DNA of 64,000 nt from JAJYIW01 sp963781665 (GTDB lineage Bacteria; Chloroflexota; Anaerolineae; Anaerolineales; Anaerolineaceae). Below, piece after piece: positions 10,350 through 19,614 of this stretch (positions are counted from its first letter, which is position 1; each line of letters begins with the position of its first letter). The translations under genes and the position numbers were made by a program. The stretch spans positions 2,852,001 through 2,916,000 of the forward strand of contig CAWAGA010000002.1 of NCBI GenBank assembly GCA_963781665.1, given 5' to 3'. The notes beneath the pieces are model-generated. The model was not told where the DNA came from. It saw nothing but the letters and a program-made list of their open reading frames with translations, and did no database searches.

Positions 10350-10661
10350 TCATTTCGTCGATTCCATTATCTTCAGCAGGGCTTCGTACTCCTCCCGGCA
10401 GTCCGGGCACATTTTGAGGTGGTGATCGACCAGGGGCATGAGCTGGCTGGCATCTTCCCCCCGCACAACCAGTTCGGCAAACTGGTCCAGGAATTCGTAA
10501 GCCTCCTCGCAAGAATATTCCTGCTCCTGGGTCTGTTCTACCATCTGAACCAGTTTTGCCACTTGGTCATTTGATAGATCATCCGGCAGCTGGCGTGGGG
10601 CTACCGGCTGGACAATTGAACGGCCTCGGAAAATGCGGTTGAGAAAATTCGGTAATTTCAT
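10350..10661 (-). CDS. zinc-finger anti-sigma factor
   Basis: A 103-aa protein with the anti-sigma zinc-binding pattern H-x3-C-x2-C (HHLKMCPDC) near residues 83-92. In this family the motif belongs to the anti-sigma domain that masks a partner sigma factor. It lies 45 bp downstream of the ECF-like sigma gene on the same strand, so it is most likely that sigma's partner. No transmembrane segment is seen, so any signal would be read in the cytoplasm. An overlapping frame at 10318-10512 is a shadow. Confidence 0.75.
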   Translation of the reverse strand: MKLPNFLNRIFRGRSIVQPVAPRQLPDDLSNDQVAKLVQMVEQTQEQEYSCEEAYEFLDQFAELVVRGEDASQLMPLVDHHLKMCPDCREEYEALLKIMESTK

Positions 10662-10706
10662 ATGATCATTCTTTCTTACCTGTAGACGAGATCAATCGCC
10701 CGATCC

Positions 10707-11348
10707 TTACCGGAAGACTCCTAATAGGTCCTGGGTTGAGAGCCCTTCCTTTTCCAGGCGTCTTTTAAGGCGTAGGCGGGCGTCGTGGAGCAGCTTGTAG
10801 AGCGCATTACGTTCCATTCCCATTTGCCGGGCGACTTCTTCGAGCGGCATCTCATTGATGTTCACCGCTACCATGGCCCGACGCTGCTTTTCAGTCAGCT
10901 CTTCCATGATCATAGCCTGAACCATTGCCATCATATCACGCCTCTCCTGGGACATCTCAGGGCTGGGAGCATTATCTTCCAGCAAGCCCGTCCGGGCGGT
11001 TTCTTGCCCTTCTGGGTCTTCCTCAACCAGGCTTTCGAGGGAGGTGTCCCTCCATTTTTTATGGCGGAGTTCGGTGAGCGCAATACGTACTGCAATCTTG
11101 AAGACCCAGGTAGTGAACTGGCTGCGGCCTTCGAACATATGGAACTTCGCCAATGCTCGCACCAGGGTTTCCTGAGCGACCTCTTCGGATAGCGTTTCTA
11201 ATTGGGGATCACCAGGCGATAACCAGTTTGCCAAGGCGTGAGGTAAGCCGGCCATGATCGCAGTGCGTAAATCTGCCAGGGCTGTCTCTTGAGCCAGGCC
11301 GGCGGCGTGCAAGTCATTGATCCACTGATCATTCGTTCTTCCGGACAT
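10707..11348 (-). CDS. ECF-type RNA polymerase sigma factor
   Basis: 213 aa with region 2 (about residues 50-100, EEVAQETLVRALAKFHMFEG then RSQFTTWVFKIA) and region 4 (about 145-200, LTEKQRRAMVAVNINEMPLE and an HTH ending in ALYKLLHDARLRLKRRL). It directs transcription of a small regulon. It forms a unit with the downstream zinc anti-sigma gene and is divergent from nnr. Only 20 bp (11349-11368) separate the two starts and contain TATTATAT, so the promoters must overlap each other or the coding ends. The length is slightly above a minimal ECF sigma because of an acidic linker between regions 2 and 4. Confidence 0.9.
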   Translation of the reverse strand: MSGRTNDQWINDLHAAGLAQETALADLRTAIMAGLPHALANWLSPGDPQLETLSEEVAQETLVRALAKFHMFEGRSQFTTWVFKIAVRIALTELRHKKWRDTSLESLVEEDPEGQETARTGLLEDNAPSPEMSQERRDMMAMVQAMIMEELTEKQRRAMVAVNINEMPLEEVARQMGMERNALYKLLHDARLRLKRRLEKEGLSTQDLLGVFR

Positions 11349-11368
11349 TCCTCTGGTATTATATCTCC

Positions 11369-12076
11369 ATGCTACAGAATATTCCCTATCTCACGACCGA
11401 ACAAATGGCCGAAGTCGATCGGATCGCAGTCGAAGAGGTCGGCATTTTGCTCGTACAGATGATGGAGAACGCCGGCCGCAGCCTGGCGGAGTTGGCTCGC
11501 CGCATGCTGGGTGGAGATCTCTCCAAACGGCGAATTGCTATCTTATGCGGCTCCGGAAACAACGGCGGCGGGGGGATGGTCGCCGCTCGCAACCTGCATA
11601 ACTGGGGAGCCAGGATCCAGATCGAACTGGCAGTCGATCTTTCACAACTGAAAGACGCCCCGGCCCATCAACGGCGGATTCTGCAGGCGATGGGATTGAC
11701 CGGAGAGACGGATATTGACCTCTCCGAAGCGGACCTTATCTTGGATACCATGATCGGGTATGGCATCCGTGGAGACCCGCATGACCGAATTGCCGGCTTG
11801 ATCGACCTGGCTAACCAATCCGCGAAGCCGGTGCTTGCCCTGGACGTTCCATCCGGCCTGGATGCTACCTCTGGTCTTCCAGGAAATCCCTGCATTCAGG
11901 CGGCAGCCACTCTGACCCTGGCTCTACCCAAGGTCGGTTTTCGGAGACCCTCAGCCATGCCATATGTTGGCGAACTATATCTGGCTGATATCGGCATTCC
12001 ACCGGAGATTTATCGCCGGCTAGGTTTGGAGATTCAATCGCCTTTTATCGAAGAAAGTATCGTAAAGATCGAATAG
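11369..12076 (+). CDS. nnr: NAD(P)H-hydrate epimerase (YjeF N-terminal domain)
   Basis: Converts the R form of damaged NAD(P)H hydrate to the S form for repair. The 235-aa protein is a single YjeF_N domain: the N-terminal helix (EQMAEVDRIAVEEVGI), the glycine-rich loop CGSGNNGGGGMVAARNL and ALDVPSGLDA are typical. The ADP/ATP-dependent dehydratase domain that is often fused behind it is absent, so that step needs another gene. It is divergent from the ECF sigma gene with a 20-bp gap. An ATCTGG/CCAGAT hairpin at 12080-12095 follows the stop but lacks a T run. Confidence 0.88.
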   Translation: MLQNIPYLTTEQMAEVDRIAVEEVGILLVQMMENAGRSLAELARRMLGGDLSKRRIAILCGSGNNGGGGMVAARNLHNWGARIQIELAVDLSQLKDAPAHQRRILQAMGLTGETDIDLSEADLILDTMIGYGIRGDPHDRIAGLIDLANQSAKPVLALDVPSGLDATSGLPGNPCIQAAATLTLALPKVGFRRPSAMPYVGELYLADIGIPPEIYRRLGLEIQSPFIEESIVKIE

Positions 12077-12338
12077 CGGATCTGGTTTACCAGATTGCCT
12101 TACGATCAACTGACATACCAGAAATTTGAAAAGAAATGACCATAAACCACCACAAAGTAATCCTGTATTTTCAAGCTGGCTGACACTTCTGCTATCTTGA
12201 AAAAGCGTGGCTTTCTGAAAAAGGATTCAATTTGAAGCGTTCGATGTGGTTACAGGCAAATCAGCCATGGTCGTATATTTATCTGGCTGCTTCGACTTTA
12301 CAAATCGAGGTTAGGATGGCGCCCATCAAAGAAAATAA

Positions 12339-13166
12339 AATCTGAATGACTACCTGGCCGCCTGGAACCTTTCGACCCCGCAGTTTCTCACCCGAACCTT
12401 TACCAGTCACATATACACCGTCAAGCGCGATACGGAGACCGTTATCCTCAAACTGCTTTCTCCATCAGAGACAGATGAACAGTGAGGTGGTTTGGCGTTA
12501 TGCTATTTTGATGGCCGTGGGGTGGTACGTCTTCTGCGTTACGATGAAGGCGCTCACCTGTTGGAGTACGCGGCAGGTGACGAACTCGTAACGCTGGTCG
12601 AACGCGGAGAGGACGAAAAAGCCACGCGAATTATTGCGCAGGTGATCGAGCAGCTTCACAGTGTTTCTCAGGAAGTCCCGCGCAACGGTTTAATCGCGCT
12701 TGATCGCTGGTTTGAGGCGTTGTTTGCCAAAGCAGAGACAGATAGGCAAGCCGGTGTGGAGTCTATCTATGTCCGGAGTGCTGCGCTCGCCGAACGGTTG
12801 CTTGCTGGTCAGCGTGAGGTGCACGTGCTGCACGGTGATCTTCATCACCGAAACATCCGGCAGTCCTCGCGCGGTTGGCTCGCCTTCGACCCGAAAGGCA
12901 TGGTTGGCGAGCGCACGTACGATTGTGTTAACACCCTTTGTAACCCGATTATGCCCGAACTCGTCCACAACGAAACTCGGCTGCTTACCGATGCCGCGAT
13001 TTTTGCGGACATGCTCTCACTCAAACTGTCGCGTGTGCTGGCGTTTACCCATGCCTACGCCTGTCTCAATGCACGCTGGTGGTCGCAGCGTATCGACCCC
13101 GGAAATATTTTACAATGGCATCTCAATGTTGCTCTGATCATTGAGCCACATCTCGAACGGATATGA
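12339..13166 (+). pseudogene. streptomycin 6-kinase-like phosphotransferase with in-frame TGA
   Basis: Similar to the aminoglycoside/hydroxyurea resistance kinase family (APH_6_hur). The catalytic HGDLHHRN motif is intact, and DPKGMVGERTYD supplies the metal-binding Asp. The N-terminal part (NDYLAAWNLSTPQFL, VILKLLSP) is in the same frame but is separated by TGA at 12483-12485, between DEQ and GGLALCYFDG, where the family continues without a break. No ATG/GTG begins the upstream frame after the TAA at 12336; a CTG at 12342 is the only initiator-like codon. The start at TTG 12492 would remove the nucleotide-binding lobe. A nonsense mutation or a base error are both possible. Confidence 0.75.
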
Positions 13167-13319
13167 GGCAAACCTTGATCTTGTACCGATTTCAGTAAAA
13201 ACGCTGGATTCGATGCAAATGATCGGGTACAAAATCATATTCAGGTTCTACGTGGCTTCTTTAATCTGTTGGTAATTTATGCATAGCCGATCTTCCTTGT
13301 CTGAACTGCCTGAACAGCA

Positions 13320-13436
13320 GACTGCGCCAGGATTGCACAGCTTGACCAACAACTCGGTGCCCAGCAAACGCGACTGGATCGACTGGCCTATGTCGTGGAA
13401 AACTTCGTCGTGGATTTCGATCAGGGGGTAGCGTAA
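13320..13436 (+). pseudogene. possible MerR-type coiled-coil tail remnant
   Basis: A 38-codon open stretch reads RIAQLDQQLGAQQTRLDRLA and ends at TAA 13434, resembling the C-terminal coiled coil of MerR-like regulators. No DNA-binding part is found in the roughly 500 bp around it (13167-13673), which otherwise holds nothing recognisable. This is a weak call from heptad pattern only. Confidence 0.25.
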
Positions 13437-13673
13437 GCCTGTGCCGGGCAGCCAGGCTGCATATCGTTCGACATAACGTTTCTTTTGTGACTGGAACCGG
13501 ACAGCTCGGCCTATCGCGCTTTAGGCCTGGAGTGGTTCTTCAGGCTTGCGTGACCGCTAAAAACGTAGCCCGACTATTATTTATAAAAGGGTAAGAAAAT
13601 TACAACTGGTGGCGTCTAATTGGTATCAATACGAAAATAATCCCCACTCAAACCGGGGAAAGGAGAAACTCTA

Positions 13674-14186
13674 ATGGATACAGTAAGTAACACTACAACT
13701 CAATATAAAGTCGGGATAGGATCCATCGTCAAACGTGGGATCGTGGGGGGCATCGCTGCTGGCATCATTTTTGCGATGGGTGAGATGTTCGTCAACCTTG
13801 CTATGGGCAAAGATTTCTTTGGGCCTCTGCGTCTGATCGGTTCGATGGTCCTGGGGACGCCGGCCTTGATGCCTTCCTATTCTTTAGTGGTCGCTGGGTT
13901 GGTGGGCTTAATGGTTCACATGATGATGTCGGTCGTCTTTGGGTTGGTCTTTTACGGCTTGTTGGCGATCTTTCGTCAAACTCGTGCCTCCTCCCCAGGT
14001 CTGTTGGTTTATGGTTCGGTCTATGGACTGGCTCTCTGGGTGATCAACTTCCTGATCATCGCCCCGGCTGTTTTCCCGCAGTTTGCCATGGTCAACCAAC
14101 TCTGGAATGGTTTCTTCGCTCACACATTTTTATTTGGGATGATGATCGGGGTTTATGCGGTGATTATCAGGCCAAAAAGCAATTAA
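13674..14186 (+). CDS. four-helix integral membrane protein, unknown function
   Basis: 170 aa with an excellent ribosome site (GGAAAGGAG, 8 bases before ATG). Four hydrophobic segments are visible: about residues 22-45, 70-105 (long, glycine and methionine rich), 112-135 and 145-165. The cytoplasmic N-terminus is Thr-rich. I do not recognise the family with confidence; it resembles uncharacterised small multipass proteins. It stands alone on the plus strand and is followed by a strong hairpin at 14221-14262. Confidence 0.7.
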   Translation: MDTVSNTTTQYKVGIGSIVKRGIVGGIAAGIIFAMGEMFVNLAMGKDFFGPLRLIGSMVLGTPALMPSYSLVVAGLVGLMVHMMMSVVFGLVFYGLLAIFRQTRASSPGLLVYGSVYGLALWVINFLIIAPAVFPQFAMVNQLWNGFFAHTFLFGMMIGVYAVIIRPKSN

Positions 14187-14220
14187 TCCAGGTTGATTGG
14201 ATCTATCTAACTTATTGAAC

Positions 14221-14262
14221 ATTACCCGCTGGCCGGAAATAGGGAACCCGGCCAGTAGTAAT
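14221..14262 (+). terminator. strong hairpin after the membrane protein gene
   Basis: CTGGCCGG (14229-14236) pairs with CCGGCCAG (14248-14255), and ATTAC (14221-14225) with GTAAT (14258-14262). It lacks a clear T run, so it may be a processed 3-prime end rather than a classic terminator. Confidence 0.5.
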
Positions 14263-14277
14263 TTAAAGGATAATTTT

Positions 14278-14553
14278 ATGGTCAAAGCAGCAATCGTGAT
14301 ATTTTTAGATCCTGGCAGAATAAAACAAACCATGCTGAAACTAATAGCCATTTTAAACGCCATCTTGAAAAAAGGACAAAATTGGGGGAGAAGAACACCT
14401 CCACCTAATCCGAGCATGTTTCCCAAAACTCCAACAGAAAAAACAGGGATGAAAATTAAGCTTTCGAAGCCCTTTTGTTGTGATGGTCAATTCATTGCTT
14501 GGATTTTCTATAATTCCATTTTGTTCAAGAAAAATTTTCAAAAATCCTTTTGA
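14278..14553 (+). CDS. 91-aa hypothetical protein, doubtful
   Basis: An ATG with AAAGGA about 8 bases upstream, directly after the 14221-14262 hairpin. The product starts with a short hydrophobic stretch and is Lys/Pro-rich. No family is recognised and the codon pattern is AT-rich and unconvincing. It could be chance. Confidence 0.22.
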   Translation: MVKAAIVIFLDPGRIKQTMLKLIAILNAILKKGQNWGRRTPPPNPSMFPKTPTEKTGMKIKLSKPFCCDGQFIAWIFYNSILFKKNFQKSF

Positions 14554-14696
14554 ACTGTGTATGCGACAGTTCCAGTCAATAAACCTCATTAATTTTATAT
14601 TCAGGGGTGACTTAGTTAATATATATTCTTTTAGATCTATTGAATATTAATTAACGGCTTCCTTCACTTAGTCAACGGTCCTTGTCTGAAACTTTC

Positions 14697-15675
14697 TTAC
14701 CGGGTATCCAATAACCCTGTAAAAAGGTTTTGCAAATTCGTGACCGGTATCATACGACTTTTACAATCCTTAATGTAGATATCCAGAAGGAAAATGGTCT
14801 GTTTACGCGTTTTGGTGTAATGGAATTTGAGGTATTTCTCTAAATCGAAAGGAAATAGAAAGGGTAGGATGATAGTTACCAGGAAGAACCCTGTCCTTAA
14901 CATTGGGCCGTTCAGCAAAGCCCACGTTAAAGCGCCAGCACTGGGAAGCTGTCCCCTGATCGCCTCCCCCGATGCGCTGGCAGCACACTTAAGCCACGGG
15001 CTTTTCCGGTAAGTCCTTAAAGACCAACCTGAGAGTTCAAGGCCAGCCATGAAAGCTGTCATCGCGGCGGTCATGGAGGCTTGCGAATGCGAGCCGGGTT
15101 TTTCAACCGAGACCCGAAAGCCTGCCTGTCTTAAAAGCTTGCTCCACGTCGCAGCAGGCATCTTGCGTTCCCACAAGCGGAATGCCTAAAGGCGACCGCC
15201 AGAAATTGACCCCAACTAGCCTTCCCTCGCCTCCTTCCTGGGCACCCTGCCATGCCATGAACGTGGTTCCACCGAAAACGAACCGGTCGCCCATCCTCTC
15301 CGAGAAAAATTCGGGCCAACTCCCTTCGGGTGTAAAACATATTACCCTTTTTGAGGGTACCTGTCGCAGAAAATCACGGAACCAGTCTGAGTAATATACC
15401 TGAGAGGGAGTAGTGAACCAGATTTGATCCGGCGTAAAATGCTGGCACGCCAAAGTGTCGGTTAGTACCTGGTAATCCTTAAGCCGGTGGAGGATAGGAT
15501 CTTTCCGGTGCGCACGGGAGATTTGAAAAAGAGGCAACCCGCCCAGTTTGCCCGCCTGGTTCAATTTTTCAGCGGTCGCAGGCAGGTCTAGCAAGCCCAG
15601 CTCCACACCGGCTTTCTGAAGCGCAAGCCCATAGACTTGGCCTACAGCCCCGCAGCCCACTATCAAAACTTTCAT
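14697..15675 (-). pseudogene. ketopantoate reductase-like (ApbA/PanE) protein, frameshifted
   Basis: The N-terminal Rossmann half (VLIVGCGAVGQVYGLALQ) runs from 15675 to about 15135. The C-terminal half continues in another frame (LLRQAGFRVSVEKPG and the helical domain) to 14697. The break lies at a short T/A homopolymer around 15133-15140, and a one-base change restores about 325 aa, a normal length for the family. Fold and neighbours suggest an NADPH-dependent oxidoreductase; true pantoate synthesis is not implied. It starts 10 bp after the SDR stop, so both are one transcription unit. Confidence 0.7.
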
Positions 15676-15685
15676 AATTACCTCA

Positions 15686-16490
15686 TTAAGGTGGGTATGT
15701 TGGAGCAGTTGGATCCATGCTCCTATCGTATATAAATTGCATTATTCGAATGGCGAGCGGGAAAGGGAGTAGCTTTCCCATGGTCACGGCCAGCTGGTTT
15801 ATCGTTCCCGGAATGATGTCTCGCTTCCCTTTCAGGATAGACGGATAAGCAATCTCAGCCACCTGCTCTGGTGTCATCATGGTTTTCAAGGCAAACTTTT
15901 TAATGCGCTGCCCAGCAAGAGCAGGAAATTCAGTTAATGTTCCGCCAGGAAGGAGCGTGCTGACCTTGATATTGGTGTTCCGATACTCGTAATTCAGTAG
16001 ATTGGTGAAAGCCCGGATGTAATGCTTGCTGCCCGTATAAACGGAGAACCTGGGCAAGGGTGCGAACCCACCAACTGAGCTAACGTTCACCACGTGGCTG
16101 GGCTCGCCGTGGTTCAGCATATGGGGCATGAACAGGTAGCACAACTCTGTCAGAGCACGGACATTTAGGGCCAGGATCTGGCAGATATGGCTGTAACTTA
16201 ATCCGCGGGAACTCCTGGTAAGGGCTCATTCCGGCATTGTTGATGAGCACCTGGACTTTCTCAAAGACCTGCACAGCTTCCCCAAAAAGCGTTTTAGTAG
16301 CGCCAGGGGCGGTTATATCCAGAGCCAGGCAGTTGACTGTAACCCCATACTTTAGTATCAGTTCCTGGCAAAGCGAAAGCAGTCGTTCCTCTTTCCTTGC
16401 AACGACAAGCACTGCATGTCCATTCCTGGCAAAAGTGGTTGCCAGGGCCTTTCCTATCCCAGAAGAAGCTCCTGTGATGACGACATTCAT
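15686..16490 (-). pseudogene. short-chain dehydrogenase/reductase, frameshifted
   Basis: Classical SDR of about 265 aa in two frames. The first carries TGASSGIG at residues 6-13 and NNAG; the second carries NVSSVGG and the catalytic Y-x3-K as YTGSK. The break is near 16195-16205, where one base restores the helix before CYLFMPHML. Motif content (NAD(P)-binding glycine motif, Ser and YxxxK) is complete, so a sequencing indel is as likely as decay. It is the first gene of a pair with the ketopantoate reductase-like gene. Confidence 0.72.
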
Positions 16491-16561
16491 GAATAGGTTA
16501 TCCTTGGTTTATTTAAGGATTGGACCAACAGATCAAATTTCCCGGAAGAGACCATCGTTAG

Positions 16562-16762
16562 TTAAGAAGCTCCTGCATAAACAAATCCAAACCCTGGTCG
16601 GAATACTGTGAATAATTCTTCATCGCGCATTTCGTACGCAGGAAAGCCTGACCGGATCCCGTTGTCTGCATCTGATATTCCAATTACATTAGCACTAAAT
16701 TCCCATAATTGTCGCGCAAAATCGTAATTGTGAGAAGCCGGCGATGAATGCGTTTGTCCCAA
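16562..16762 (-). pseudogene. C-terminal remnant of a second SDR-like protein
   Basis: The frame reads SSPASHNYDFARQLWEFSAN, a pattern seen at the C-terminus of retinol-dehydrogenase-like SDRs (SPAA...LARRLWE). No Rossmann part is upstream in any frame. It lies just before the start of the frameshifted SDR and is probably a relic. Confidence 0.3.
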
Positions 16763-16949
16763 AGAAGGTGGGTGATTTTCGAAAACTGGTGTATGGTGTT
16801 AATAATCCATCAACATTGATCAATAACCAATTTAAAACCGGTTACCAGTACAAAAAATTCGGTCCGATATATAGATAGATATCCTGGGGTGTGTCATCCA
16901 CGACTATTAGGTTTGCACCAAACTTGGCACACAAGACTACTTGATGAAT

Positions 16950-16980
16950 TTTACAAAATTAATAATAAATAAGGTATTAT
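16950..16980 (+). promoter_or_regulatory. candidate promoter for the 64-aa protein
   Basis: TTTACA at 16950-16955 and TATTAT at 16975-16980 with a long (19-base) AT-rich spacer, about 48 bases before the start codon. TAATA/TATTA symmetry around it could bind a regulator. Confidence 0.35.
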
Positions 16981-17027
16981 TAGTGTCAATGAGATACATA
17001 TCCCTTTCAAACTAAATTGGAGGAACA

Positions 17028-17222
17028 ATGGCTTTCACATATAAAAATTCAAAAGGTGTCACATATTTTCTTCACGGAAAAACCCGGGTCACATCTACTG
17101 GAAAGAAAACTACCCTTTACTTTTTCGCGAAAGAAGAAAAGGAAGGCGCATTAGATGCAGTGCCTTCAGATTACGTAGTAGCTGAAACTGCCACCGGCTT
17201 GTTGGTTTTAAAGAAAAAATAA
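17028..17222 (+). CDS. conserved small protein, 64 aa
   Basis: Begins 5 bases after a strong TTGGAGG. The sequence has a short aromatic-rich beta-like N-terminus (YKNSKGVTYFLHGK) and a C-terminal pattern GALDAVPSDYVVAE ending in a Lys run, which I believe recurs in small uncharacterised bacterial proteins. There are no cysteines and no membrane segment. It is monocistronic, with a promoter candidate upstream and a hairpin 180 bp downstream. Function unknown; the compact basic character would fit a nucleic-acid or protein-binding role, but nothing shows it. Confidence 0.7.
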   Translation: MAFTYKNSKGVTYFLHGKTRVTSTGKKTTLYFFAKEEKEGALDAVPSDYVVAETATGLLVLKKK

Positions 17223-17403
17223 ATGCGTAGGATAGTTTATTTGTTGCCTGTGCTGGTTAATTTAATAGCCGGACCGGATTTTTAAAAGCCAAATGAGCTT
17301 AGGAGGTCAAATTTATAATGTATTATGCTTGTGGGTGTTGTAAATAATCCATCCTCACCGTCAGCATAGCTTCTTCATCCCTGCAACGACATTTTCAGTC
17401 GAT

Positions 17404-17440
17404 AGCAAAAAGCTTACCATGCATTGGTAAGCTCTTTGCT
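17404..17440. terminator. bidirectional terminator-like hairpin
   Basis: AGCTTACC (17411-17418) pairs with GGTAAGCT (17426-17433) around a 7-base loop. AGCAAAA before and CTTTGCTTTT after extend the stem and provide A/T tracts on both strands. It sits between the 64-aa gene and a transposase relic. Confidence 0.6.
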
Positions 17441-17531
17441 TTTAGAGCGCATACAATCAAAGGAAGGCTGATGATCGTTACACTGCTGATGACATTATTC
17501 TCCATATTCTTCGATCTTTTGGCAACCCCAG

Positions 17532-18390
17532 GTGCTGCCAAAAGTGATAAGGATAGGAGATCATTATCCTATACCAACAGGTGCCATAATACAACGCAAA
17601 ACGAAAACGCCTCCGCGAATATCTGACCCTGAGCGAATGGTTTTGGCGACCCTCTTGGATCGGTATTCTAGATTCGAGGATGGTGCGCGCCAGCAGCTTA
17701 ATCAGGTCATGTTGATCTTCAAACTGGAACCAGTTCTGCGCTGGCATCGAGAACTGGTTCGTCGCAAATGGACCTTCAAACGAAAAGGAAAACCAAGTAG
17801 ATCTGGGATACCTTCAGAGTTGGAAACGCTAATTGTCCAACGAGCAAAAGAGAATCCATGCTGGGGGTATGACAATATCCAAGGTGAGCTGCTCTAACTT
17901 GGCTACAGACGATGCGCCTCATCAATACATAAATCCCTGAAGCGACATTGGATACCATCTACCGGTTAACGATCTCCTGGTTCCAGGCGCAGTTTCTTGG
18001 GACATGACAAGGGTCAGATCCTGGTTTGCGATTTCTTCACGATGGAGACGATCTGGCTTAAGACGATCTACGTTCTGTTTTTATTGATTTGGGAACCCGC
18101 CGTATCCATTTAGCTGGCTGTACAACCGCTCCTGCCTCAACCCGGGTTACACAACAGGCACGGCAGCTGGTCTGGAATCTGAACGATGATGCTATGGAGA
18201 TTGCTTTCCTTATCCATGATAATGATAAGAAATTCACCTCATCGTTCGATCTTGTATTTTCATCAGAAAAGGTAAAAATCTTACATACTCTCTTTCAAAC
18301 CCCAAGGGCGAATTCCTTTGCTGAACGTTAGGTGCTATCTGCATGCGATGAGGGTCTGGATCAAACATGACGCAAGTTCTGAAGCCGTAT
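17532..18390 (+). pseudogene. decayed integrase-core transposase
   Basis: The N-terminal part (17532-17897) ends with LVRRKWTFKRKGKPSR and ENPCWGYDNIQGEL, the helical head of an IS481/IS3-like transposase. After TAA at 17896 the rve core is still readable in pieces: the first Asp region CDFFTMETIW, then VTQQARQLVWNL and IHDNDKKFTSSF, ending near NSFAER. At least three stops and one frame change separate them, so it is inactive. No matching terminal repeats are seen. Confidence 0.7.
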
Positions 18391-18391
18391 T

Positions 18392-19517
18392 TCAGTAGTG
18401 AATATTCACAAGCGTACCGACAGAGGTCCAGTTGTAAAGCCATTCTGCATCGGCGGTGTCCATATTGATACAGCCATGACTCATCGGCGTTCCGAAATTA
18501 TGATGCCAATAAGTGCCATAAATCGAGAAATCACCAGAATAGTACATGACAAAAGGCACATTTGGAAGATAATAATCAATACCATGCATAAGCGTATAAC
18601 GCAGTTTGACATAGATATGATACTGTCCAACCTCTGTGGGGTAAAGCGCAATCCCGGTGGAAACCAGGAAAGAGTTCCACCAGGTCAGTGTCGTCATAGG
18701 CACGTAGCATCTGGTCGCTGAGATCGATATCAATCCAGCGATCTTTAATACCTACCAAAACTACGAATGTGGCGGTTGGAGTGGGAGGTGATGTTGCGAC
18801 GGGAAGGTAATCGGAATCAAGGTTAATCCCGGCAAGATAAACCGATGTCGCTTTGACCCAGCCCTCCTTCCCATCTGGTGGTTTAACGTAAAGCCAGGTA
18901 TTATCGCTCAACCGTCCTAATAGAATCAGCGGTTCGAAAAGGGTGAGCTGCTGGACTTTTGGAAAGTTGGCACGAGGGCCAGTGCGCAGATTGACACTGA
19001 CACCGCTTACCTGAACCGTTAATTGTGTGGAAGGAAATAGCGTTTTGATGGGATGGGCATCAAGGTTAATCCCGGCGAGATTGACCGTTACCGCATTGAC
19101 CCAGCCCTCCTTCCCATCTGATGCTTTAACGTAAAGCCACGTATTATCATTCACCCGTCCCAACATTATCAGCGGTTCGCCAGGGGAGAGCAGCCGGACT
19201 ATTGCAAAGTTAGCAGCCGGGCCAGTGCGTAGGTTGACATAGTCACCGCTTACCCTAACAATAGTTTGAGGGGTTGAGGACAGCGACGCGGTTTGGGTGG
19301 CCGTTGGTGTGCTGGTGGTGGTTGCTGTGGCTGTAGCGGTGGGTGAAAGGCTTGGCGTTCCCAGCAAATTCCCAAGGATAGGCGCATTGGAACTGAGAGC
19401 CGGTGTAATCCTTGTTACAGCGAGCAGCGGGAGAACCAAAAAAATGATAAGAATCCAGCGGTTAGCCCATTTATTTTTAATGGGCGGGGGTAGTATCTTT
19501 TCCGTTATTGGGGTCAT
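18392..19517 (-). pseudogene. L,D-transpeptidase (YkuD) with two SH3b domains, frameshifted
   Basis: Cell-wall cross-linking enzyme. An N-terminal anchor (WILIIFLVLPLLAV) is followed by a Thr/Pro-rich spacer, two SH3b repeats (each with VNLRTGP and NTWLYVK) and a YkuD domain with the catalytic MSHGC motif. The YkuD domain is in a second frame; at a CC/GG dinucleotide near 18667 a one-base deletion joins VELF to LVSTG and restores about 370 aa. All catalytic parts are present, so the break may be an error. It lies beside two other exported wall-binding proteins and has AGGA 8 bases before its start. Confidence 0.78.
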
Positions 19518-19614
19518 TAGAGGTTCCTAAAGAGGTTAACGAAACTTATGGATAATATTACTTTCCTCGACCTGCCGGAAATATGACCGAACCACCAGTA
19601 ATAGTATCGAGGTT

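Noticed and set aside
12700..13137. 145-codon frame overlapping the phosphotransferase
   Set aside because: The HGDLHHRN frame is the conserved one; this is its +1 shadow with many Arg/Ser/Cys codons.
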